Shown here: piece after piece, positions 54,967 to 64,000 of the stretch
Position numbering within the stretch: the first letter of the stretch is position 1
How the letters are laid out: the number at the start of each line of letters is the position of its first letter
Assembly: GCA_963422465.1 (NCBI GenBank)
Contig: OY730170.1
Span: 4,626,379-4,690,378, forward strand
DNA length: 64,000 nt
Direction of reading: 5' to 3'
Origin: Lichina pygmaea
Lineage: Eukaryota > Ascomycota > Lichinomycetes > Lichinales > Lichinaceae
Notes under the pieces: generated by a model
Told to the model about the DNA's origin: nothing
The model's database searches: none
What the model saw: only the letters and a program-made list of their open reading frames with translations
Position numbers and translations under genes: made by a program

Positions 54967-55564
54967 ATGCCTCCGGCCACTATTGACGAACAGTTCAAGT
55001 TCCTCATCAGCTGCATTCGCCATGCAAACAACGGAAAGGTATAGAGGTCGTGTAGCCAATCTTGTGCCAGCCAGGTCAGAGCGGCTGACCTCATGCAGGT
55101 AGACTTCAGCGCCGTCGCCGAGGAATGCGGCATCATCAGCAAAGGCGCCGCGTGAGTCAAGCTGCCCAAACAGCCCTGCCAGTATAGATATGACGCATAA
55201 GCTGACAGCTATTTTATCTTGGCGTCGAGCCAGAGCCAAGCGATATGAGCGAATGATGCGAGCTCACGGCATCTCGTCTCCTGCACCGAGTGGTCGCCCA
55301 CCGCCAACGAGCTCACCCTCCAAGCGTGACGATGAAAGCCCCGTAAAGAAAAGAAAGGTCGACAAGGGCAAAGACGCAGTCTTTACAGATGCCACCGATG
55401 ATGACGACGGCATGGAAAACATCAAGCCAGAAGGGACCAACAAGGACAGCGCCCTTCTTGCGAGCGCCGGCCACTCGAGCTCTGCGGCTCGGAAGAGAGC
55501 CGCCACCGCCGGCCTGGATGGAGAGGATGGCCCTAGTTCAGACCCCTTCTGCATCGGGGACTAG
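54967..55564 (+). CDS. Myb/SANT-like array gene 9
   Basis: Exons 54967-55038, 55099-55151 and 55234-55564, 151 residues. The domain is TIDEQFKFLISCIRHANNGK/, VDFSAVAEECGIISKGAA/ and AKRYERMMRAHG. Intron 1 (phase 0 before VDF) matches genes 5-8; intron 2 (82 bp, phase 2) is private to this gene and sits where helix 3 begins. The tail has SPVKKRKVDKGK, close to the classical SV40-type nuclear signal, and an IKPE motif. Confidence 0.78.
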
Positions 55565-56779
55565 CTGCATGTGATGTCTCCATCCAACGGATAGGGCACG
55601 GGTTCCTTGGAATGCCAGCGTCTCGGCAGTGCGACTCAGGAGACACGGTCTGGCCTGCAGGATCTGGGCAATAGTCCATGCGTGGGCGTTCCAGCGGTTC
55701 TTGTGTCCAGTATAGCGGGGATGGGTGACGGATAGCAGTTTAGCACCCAGTCGAAGACAGCACAGATGAAATGATATCTCGGTCCATGTCCAGAGGTGCT
55801 TCGAGACGCAGAGAGCCAACAGCCTGACAAATGCATTAAGCCGTCACACTACGGTACCGTACATACGTAGCTTATTGGAGTTGGCTCGTCAGAGATCGTC
55901 AACATGGCGAGCTCCGCCGTGGAGAGAAGAGGCATTGGAGACGGGCTCTTGGACAGGCGAGTGGGGCGCTTCTTAACAATAGCCGATTGGTGCTGGATTG
56001 GCTCTCTTGAGCAGGGCTGATTACGTGATGCATCATTCGCAGGGCTCAGACGTCGGCGTAGTCGGCTATCTCGGCTATCTCGGCTTCGCCGGCTCATATT
56101 AGCCGTGCGTGCCGCGCCAGCGACCTCTACCAGACCATACCCCTGCACAGTAGCACATTGATATCCAAATCGACTACATACGTACGTTTGTAGAAAGGGC
56201 CAAGCACAAGGTGCTTAGAACAGTCTTGGATCTGGATCTGGATCTTGGGATTTCAAGCCCTTGCAACAAGATGGCAGTGCTATGGGAGGACCCACAGAGC
56301 GATAAATTCACCTTGATCCACCCTTCGCGGTTCTTTCCTTTCTCGGGTGGAGCTACTCTCGTACAGTTGACAACGACCCTGAGATCTTCAACCTCTCTGA
56401 GGTTGCTTCCTGAGCTATCGGATATCATTTTCTACAGCTTCAGTCTCTGCCGCTACGTTCCCATAGCAACAACTTTCAGACCATCAACCTCACGGGGGCT
56501 GCCTCCTGAGCTATTTGAAATCATTCTCTACAGCTTCAGTTTCTGCGACCACGTCCCCAAAGCTAGTAACAGCCTTCAGATCGTCATCCTCGCTGGGGCT
56601 GCTTCCTGAGCTATTCGATCTCATCTCCTCCGGCTTCGGACTCTCATCTGCGGTGCCCAGTACGCCTGGTTATTGCTTGGTGTACGCACACAACATCCTG
56701 GTTCTCATCTCATCCTCGTCAAAAACAATCCTCATTATCGAATACCGCCAGGTTGACCTTTGCGCAACAGCTCTTGGCT
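55565..56779. other. Intergenic region, array genes 9 and 10
   Basis: 1.2 kb. Its right half holds three imperfect direct repeats (56392-56680). The frame at 56211-56609 is a product of these repeats. The rest shows nothing. Confidence 0.5.
56392..56680 (+). repeat. Three imperfect direct repeats, 86-100 bp
   Basis: Units begin AGATCTTCAACCTC (56392), AGACCATCAACCTC (56478) and AGATCGTCATCCTC (56578), and share GCT[T/G]CCTCCTGAGCTAT-like and CTACAGCTTCAGT cores. They lie 100-390 bp before the array gene 10 start codon. Confidence 0.8.
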
Positions 56780-57704
56780 ATGCCTCGCCGCCGTGCTATG
56801 AGCTGGGACGGTAAGCCCTGCTCTTTCCCATTCCTTCCGCACGTTTCCTTCGTCCGAAGTGATATCCCTTCACTTCTAGATCCCTCTTGGTATATGAGTC
56901 TTTATCATATACCTATCCTGTTAACTTGCTTCACTATCGATGCTTCATGCTTCTGATTGCCTGTGGTATACGCATGATTCTTTCCTATCGTTCTGTCTCT
57001 TTGTTTCAGTTCCTTGCATGCGCGGAGGCCAACAGTGTCTGTTTCTCTAGGCGATGCCGACCAGCACTTATTGCTGGCTATCCTAGCCACCCACCATGTG
57101 AAGCTGGATTATGTCGCCGTCGCGAAGCGGCTTGGACCGCAGTGTACGGGGCGCGCCGTGGAGGAACGGCTCAAGAAACTCAAGAGGATGGCCAGAGAAT
57201 GCGGGTTCGATCCCTCAGCCACGGACGCTGATCAGGACTCGCCGCCGGGCTCGTCGGTCAAGCCGGCCGCCGCGCCACCTCCAACGAAGGCGGAGGCCGC
57301 TGGCGCCAAGCCCACCGCGAAGCTCGCCCCCTTGGGGACCAAGGCACGTCAGGAACGCAAGGCACGCAAGGGTACCAGCAAGACTCGGACTCCTTCCCAC
57401 GCTCAGACGGATGAGGATAGCTCTAGCAGTGCCGAGGTCCCCCCAATCGAATTATTCAAAAAGGAGGAGAGCGCGGAGGCCGGGGCCAGCAACAGCCCGG
57501 TCAACGCCGTGAACGCTCATGGCACGAAGCGCTCGTTCAAGGACTATGGGGACGATTCGGAAGACGCTGAGGTAGGCCAGCACCACGGACGGCTGGGCAC
57601 TGAGTTTCTTGCAATGCTTACGCATTCATATCACATAGGGCGCTGGAGCTAGCTCCGAACAGGATGATGAGCCCACGACCGATACCGAAATGGCCGTCGA
57701 ATAG
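56780..57704 (+). CDS. Myb/SANT-like array gene 10
   Basis: Exons 56780-56810, 57051-57571 and 57639-57704, 205 residues. The domain is MPRRRAMSWD/G, DADQHLLLAILATHHVKLDY, VAVAKRLGPQCTGRAVEERL and KKLKRM: Trp-led helix 1, helix 2 VAVAKRLG, helix 3 RAVEERLKKLK, close to gene 4. Intron 1 is phase 1, one residue after the Trp, as in gene 11. A third exon of 22 codons (GAGASSEQDDEPTTDTEMAV) is needed; reading through instead ends in unlike sequence. The tail contains FKKE and a basic block (TKARQERKARKGTSKTRT). Confidence 0.78.
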
Positions 57705-60700
57705 GCAGCCGGGCTTGTCCTGCACGGGATGGCAAGAGAGGGACGTACAGGAAATGGGACAAGTTGGGCAGCGATCGAAGCGACGGCCGAGCTAGATTCC
57801 GGAAATTCTCTTTCGACATGATGACTGTCTATGAATCGGAACGGCTCGCTTTGGCTCTCCTCACGGTGGGTCAGAGCATGAGACAGGCAACCGTCGTCGC
57901 GGAGAGCGTTACCCTTTCTTCGGCTCATTTCCCTTTCGACCTTCGCCGTTCTGCACGGATTTTCGCAGGCGGGCTCTCTACAAGTCGACTGTCATATCGG
58001 GCGTTTTCAAGCACGGAATGCTGAGACGGGTTTTCGAGGAGAAGCGCTTCGTCCAGCATGGTGCCTGTGTTCAGGGAACGCAACCGAGATCATATCTCCG
58101 GGGCCCGTGGAGCATTGAAGCGTAACTCGTCCGTAGAAGTCCCGTATAATCCCCCGCGGTACACGCCCCAAGCACGTTGAAGCATGCAATCCACAAAAGC
58201 AAGAGATACGTACGACAGTGTGCCTTGCCCCACCTTAGTAACCCTCGCCGCTCCTACGGAAGTAGGTCCACCGCAACACATCAGTTCGGCGTCACCAGAG
58301 CTTCTTTCTCGTCCTCTACAATCGACAAGTGCAAGACGGAAGAAACACAAACCCAAGTCAGACCGTTCGAGGGTGTGCCTCTTTGAGCCGATGATTCTGT
58401 ACAGCAAAGACTCGGAGACCACCAGGTAGTGGTGGTAAGCGTGCCTAGGCGGGTCGTTACTGCCTGTGCTAAACGATACCACGAACACATTGCGAGACAC
58501 ATACGAGGAGATGGAAGGAGATTGCCTGTCCGATGGATGTGATCGGGCTGGCGTGCATGTTCGGTATGGTAAGTGTGTACGGACTCGGCTCTGTGAACAA
58601 AATACCCTCGTACTTACAGCCATTCGATCCGATCGGTCTCAAGAGTCGGATGACGTATCCAAAGATACTTTAGTCGACCCCTATTGCGGTGGCTGACTGA
58701 CAAAGCTGACCTTGGGGCTAGCCTTGCGATATGGGCTGTAGCATCGGACGAGGGATTGGTATGCCGCAGGATAGCCGTGGCTGGAATAATCTGGTCAAGT
58801 CAGGGCATGCGTACGGTATGTATGTGTTCGTGAGTCTTGATTGTTTGATCGTGGGAGAGACTCTCCGTATATATTGACTTGTGTTCGATGGTCAATCTGT
58901 CCTGTGGGACGAGTACCGTATCGGTAATGTGGTGTTGGTATTTGCTATTCCTACTGGACTGTTAATCTACGTACTCTTCAGCAGTGACGGTACAAATTTG
59001 ACGAAAGCGAGTGAGTCGTCGTCTCCACCTCCTCCCCATGCGTCTTGACAAGGCACAACAAACGCGATAAAGTCGTTCAACGGGACAAGGAGTCATGAAT
59101 AGAAAAGGGAAGATGAATCACGTGACAAGTAGTGAGGGTGAGAGGATGAACAAGTCGGTAGTGGTAGGTCCACCTCGAGTTTCTCTCACGACTGTGGTAA
59201 GAGAGTTTGGGATACTTCCCTTGGAGTGCTGAAAAGACATGAAGCGACTGCTATAGGAATTAAAGAAGGTTCCATTGTCGACTGGTAGTCGTTATGAGGT
59301 TTGGTATGCTTGCCAGCTTGTATGCTTGCAGCCACATCATACCCCACCAATTACCCGCACAAGTAGTATTGAATCCCTTGATAATGAGCGTCGACAGATA
59401 ACCCCCACACCCAGGCTGAGACGAGAGACGGATACAATCACGCCGGATTATATATCCGTTGCAAATTTCCAAGAATGAGTATAGATGAAAAGCCTCCCCC
59501 CCCCTTCAATAGCGATCTCGACCTGCGTTAGCTACAATCGGTCAACACATTGTCGATTGAGATAGGCATGCCGTGAGAGTAGGACATGCGAGCGTTCGCC
59601 GAAGGAATCTCGAGATGCGTAGGTGATGGATGTCGAGGGCACGACAATGCTCAGCCACTTCTTTGACTGTAAAAAAGGGGGTCTCAGCTTCTGCTGCGGT
59701 CGGGAAACAAGATAGCGAAAGAGGATGATGCTCTTTCGATCACTTGGGGAAAGAAAGGGACATGGAAAGCGGTATCAACCTTACCCATCTAGGGTACAGG
59801 TGGGCTGCGATATAGTATGCGTTACCACAACACGGCTCCGTAAAAAAACTTGCTGGCTTGATAGCCAGCAAAGAGAAATCAGGCACCACAGTACCGCCAT
59901 TCAGAAATGGCTACTGATCAAGGACAGCAGCGACGGTAGCATCACGACACCTTCATCGTGATTCCATAGAGCAGCCACAGAACAGATGCATAGGTTGCTG
60001 GTGACGCTGTTCTGTCCGGACAGGAGATAAATCAGGACCACGTGCCAACGCATAGCCGGACCCCTTGAGGCCGGGCTTGGTCCCTGCTATACAGACGCCG
60101 GGTAACGGGACGTCTTCGAGTGGGCATTGTAGGACTGTTTCCGCAGGTTAAAGGTGCAGACCGCTCGGCGTGAAGATTGCGATAGACGCACCCAGAGACG
60201 CCTGCTGCACGGCCGCGGAATGCACTGTGGTGCTTGTGTTGTGTTTATTTTCCGTGGCAAACGTGCTGTCATCTTCTCGATGAGGGTTAATGCGCGGTTG
60301 CCGCACGGCGACGATGCGATCTGCAGGCAACGCCCTAATGCGCTTACCTCGTCGACGATGACGCCGGGTATGGACGAGAGACTCACGTGTCGACATCTAG
60401 AGTATATAACCCTCTCAGTCTTCTGCTCACTTCGTTTCTTCACCCTCCTTCTCCACCTCACCCCCAACACCCACTCCCTTCCTTGCTGAACCACTCCATT
60501 TGCTCCACACCCGATCGAATCAAGTGCTCCTTTGCTGCTCAGGCTTCAACAGGCTTCAACGAGGTAAGATAGCTCTTTGCTTCCTTCTCCGTCCAGCACC
60601 CCCGTCCTCCTGGCATGGAGCCGACAACCAGCTTCGGACTCGGTGGAGCCCAGTCTCTTCGGATGAGACCTTTGGGCCCTCCTGTCCCAAGTGGCGTCGC

Positions 60701-60897
60701 CCTGTTCGAGACCAGCCTCGACCTTGCCGACGAGCCGTCGAGGTCGTCGGCCCTCCATACCTGACCACCGCCGTCCTTACCCTCCCTATTGTCGTCGACC
60801 CGCAGCCTTCAAGGATCTTCATTGCTGCTGACCAAGCCTCGCAGACAGGAGAGCTTGCGAACGTCGGAGCAGTTTATCATTCTTCAGCCAAGACACC
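57705..60897. other. Intergenic region, array genes 10 and 11
   Basis: 3.2 kb without a supported gene. The frame at 58090-58623 (-) has no domain. The last 500 bp are the gene 11 promoter and CT-rich leader. Confidence 0.5.
60403..60409 (+). promoter_or_regulatory. TATA-like box before array gene 11
   Basis: TATATAA followed within 80 bp by a strongly CT-rich stretch, the usual layout of a fungal core promoter and start zone. The start codon is 489 bp downstream. Confidence 0.4.
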
Positions 60898-62617
60898 ATG
60901 CCACCCAAAGCCCCCGCTCCGCGACCCCTCCAACGCCCCGCGACGCGCACGCTCATGCGCTGGACAGGTAAGCAAAAAGCCGTCTCGTAGATCATAGCCT
61001 AGCCCCTGTTCTGTCGCTCTTCATGAGAGCAAGTCTTCACGGCACCGCTTTCATGCAGGCCTCTTTCCGGGCCGGCTTCATGACCGGCTTGGAGTGGTGC
61101 TAGGGTCGGACCGTCGGCTAGTCAACCCTTGTCGTCTGTCCTGCTTCGTTCGTTCATCATCGTTCTTCCTATCTTTCGATCCTAGTTGCATCAATCTGCC
61201 ACGTGACTCGTGGCCCGAACGGACTCGACAACGCTTTTCTGTCTTTCAGAACTTATGATGCTTCACAAGTCCTTCGAGACAACGTTGTGAAGACTGGCTG
61301 ACGGTTGTATCAACAGTTGACCACGACCAAAAGTTGCTCCTGTGCATCCAGCAAGTGTGCCATGAGAAAGGAATTAAACTTCCGTGGGACGAGATTGCCC
61401 AAATGCTGGACCCCAAGGCCACGGGGGGCGCCACAATCCAGCACCTTGCCAAGCTTCGAGTCAAGTTGCAGGAGCAAGGCAAGAGCGTGCCGCCCCCGCT
61501 TCGGCGGCTGACGGCAGCGAGCCAGCACACCGTCGACAACGAGGCCGAGAGCCCTCTCAGATGGGTGCCTGCCGGAACGGCCCCTTCTGGAAGCCAAGAA
61601 AGACGCTGGCCGCAGAGCCAGAAGCGTACTTATCAAGAGACTGACGAGGACGACGAGGACGACGAGGACGACGACGACTATAGCCCGCACCCGGCAAAAC
61701 GATCTGCAGTGGGCGTGAAGCGTCGTACGTATGAATCCACAGTCGGAGAGATTCAGGGTAAGAGCCCCATGCGCGGAATCAGAGGGGAGACCGAAAAGAG
61801 CGGTGCACCGTGGTCCAGCTTCTCTGACAAGATCAAAGAGCCAGAGTCGTCGAACAGGAATGCCAAAGGCAAGGGACGCGCCACGGCGTCCATTGGGCGA
61901 GGCAGGTCCGAAATGGACTTCATGCAGCCGGCCCCCAAAGACCCTGTGGAGCACGCCAAGAAAGCAAAGCTCCCTGTCGTCCTGAAGGTTAGTCCCAGCT
62001 TCAGGTCGTCTAGGTTTCCGCACGGCCTGTCGCAGTGGGCTCCGGGTGTTTCTGGCCCGGCCAATTATTCGGTGGATGACGACCCCGAGGAAAGCGGTCC
62101 AGAAGCTTTCCCAGACATGGATGAAGATATGAACGAAGAAGAGTATCATCCGGTGCAAAAAAACTCCAGCATGAACGTCGAGGTCGACGAGGCCGAGGAC
62201 GCGGGTGAGGACCACACCGGTTTCGCTGCCGGTGGCGCCGAGGAGCAACACGAACAAGATGCCCAAGAGGCCGGTCTGCCGGCTTTCGGGAACATCCCCC
62301 AGATGCCAGACTTTGCCCCTATCAACACCGAATTTTCGGGGGTCCAGATGGCCATGCTAGAGAATTTCCAGGCTCCTAACAGCATGCAGACGTCCATGAC
62401 GACTATGCCTGCCAGTTCGAGTGAGCTGGCTCTGATCACTCCACGGGGTTCGTCGCTGCCTGCTCTCGAGCCAGCTCCGGACATCAGCGAGTTCGAAAAT
62501 GCTTATATCAACTGGGACGAGGGGCCACACGACGACACCTTCGCGACGGGGCCTCTTGGATGGGGCGACGATGCCGGATTCCTAGGCGGACCTGGATTTG
62601 GCGACCGGTTCGAATGA
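60898..62617 (+). CDS. Myb/SANT-like array gene 11
   Basis: Exons 60898-60967 and 61317-62617 (349-bp intron, GTAAGC...CAACAG), 456 residues, the longest member. The domain is TRTLMRWT/V, DHDQKLLLCIQQVCHEKGIK, LPWDEIAQMLDPKATGGATI and QHLAKLRVKL. Intron position and phase match gene 10. The tail is much longer than in the others: an acidic block (DEDDEDDEDDDDY), basic patches, then a Met/Phe/Asp-rich end (ISEFENAYINWDEG, DDAGFLGGPGFGDRFE) resembling an acidic activation region. Role as a transcription factor is inference. Confidence 0.78.
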
Positions 62618-63623
62618 AAGAAGGCAGCGCCTCGTGTCACCTGGGCTCCTGCAGGAGAACGTGTGAAGTACGGTGACAGCATCTCCCCCCTTTACCTCCG
62701 GCTGGGGGTCCTGCTTCAAGACATTGCTCTTCCTTCCACTTGGTCTTCAATTTTCGACGAAAGGGTTCGGGTCCATGTGGTGACAGGTGACCGTTGACGG
62801 ATAGCATAAGCTGGGTTGACTTCTCACAGCATGACCCGGGTCCTTTCTTCTCGATGGTGTCCTAGCAGGAAGAGCAAGCAGAATTGAATCAGGTAGAACA
62901 AACGAAAGTCGAAGTGCGTGAAGTATGCAGTAGGATGCCGTGGCTTCCTACTACACTCGAGTGTTATCAAGCCGAAGTAACGAAACATTTGTCGGCTTAC
63001 GGCAACAGACTGAGGAGTCGTTAAAGAGCTGAGCAAATGTCGTTCACGATGCAGGCCTCAAAGCTGAGGAGCGACGGATAGATAGTAGAGCTGTTGAGGC
63101 ATCGTTGAGCCCGTAGGGTAGAAGCATCGCAGCTTCTAGCCGCGACCAATCTGGCGGCCGTGATCTCGTACGGCAACGACCTTTGCAGGTCGACAGTCAC
63201 CAGGAGGACGTACGAGGTACTCAAGGTGAACGATGACATAATACAGCTAACTGTCACATGACTTACACTTCTGCTGACTCAGTAGCCAGTGTGACACTGA
63301 TATTTGTCAGCAGCGGCCAGCCTACATCAGGAATAGCGTCTAGTGCTCGGGCCTTTCATGATGCACCACCGGGTTCTCTGGCCTTCCCGAAATTTCTCTC
63401 AAATTTTTAGAGCTCCACGAGCTCCAGGAAAAAGATCTTTTGTTGCTTCTGGATCGTGGATCTTCCATATACGACGAATCCATTCCGACGGAAGACGACA
63501 TTGACTGGCTCTCTCTTTCTCTGTCTGTCTCTCTCAGCTTCATCCTCCACTGCTTACACGCTCACGGCTCAGATCAGGTCTCTGCTATATTTCACTTTTG
63601 GTTCACCTGGGAATTCCATACCG
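62618..63623. other. Upstream region of HSP60
   Basis: One kb between array gene 11 and HSP60. TTTCTCAAATTTTTAGAGC and a GGAAAAAG patch lie near 63395-63435, and a CT-rich leader near 63505-63545. I see no perfect run of nGAAn heat-shock elements, although GAATTTCTC-like half sites occur. No gene is seen. Confidence 0.5.

Positions 63624-64000
<377 letters not shown>

Noticed and set aside
56211-56609. F-box-like frame before array gene 10
   Set aside because: The phrase recurs only because the DNA is a short direct repeat; there is no following domain and the third unit is out of frame.

Overview
The window is nuclear DNA of a filamentous ascomycete (Pezizomycotina; a Sordariomycete-like lineage is my best guess). 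The reasons are short introns (about 55-350 bp) with GT/AG ends and CTRAC/CTGAC branch points, GC-rich exons, and the closest remembered matches of the RVB2, UFD1, deoxyhypusine synthase and HSP60 proteins. It is eukaryotic throughout: I see no operons, ribosome binding sites, tRNA, rRNA or CRISPR arrays. Layout, left part (1-24 kb): the 3' part of a MINDY-type deubiquitinase; deoxyhypusine synthase on the minus strand; a very large SNT1/NCoR-like SANT corepressor full of codon-repeat tracts; a long gene-poor stretch (14.2-20.5 kb) with decayed repeat-like DNA and purine/pyrimidine-biased sequence; and a coiled-coil protein gene on the minus strand. Layout, middle (24.7-36 kb): a DNA transposon with 50-bp inverted ends and a 5-bp target duplication (24746-29684) sits between the coiled-coil gene and RVB2, ending 241 bp before the RVB2 start codon. 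It carries a broken integrase-type transposase, a second convergent gene, a 208-bp tandem repeat and a nested gag-only, chromodomain-bearing LTR element (26859-28941). Then come RVB2, LIN1/CD2BP2 (GYF domain) and UFD1. Layout, right part (37-62.6 kb): eleven small genes in a row, with nothing else I can recognise between them, each encode an N-terminal three-helix Myb/SANT-like domain of about 50 residues followed by a long low-complexity charged tail. Five consecutive ones (48.3-55.6 kb) share a phase-0 intron at the same point in the domain; the others share introns pairwise. This tandem array of putative DNA-binding or chromatin proteins is the most notable thing here. A 434-bp direct tandem duplication between two of the genes shows the same local duplication process in non-coding DNA. 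The window ends inside HSP60. The housekeeping genes act in separate processes (deubiquitination, eIF5A hypusination, histone deacetylase corepression, chromatin remodelling, splicing, Cdc48-dependent proteolysis, mitochondrial folding). The array genes have no known function that I can name; their domain and basic/acidic tails point to the nucleus.
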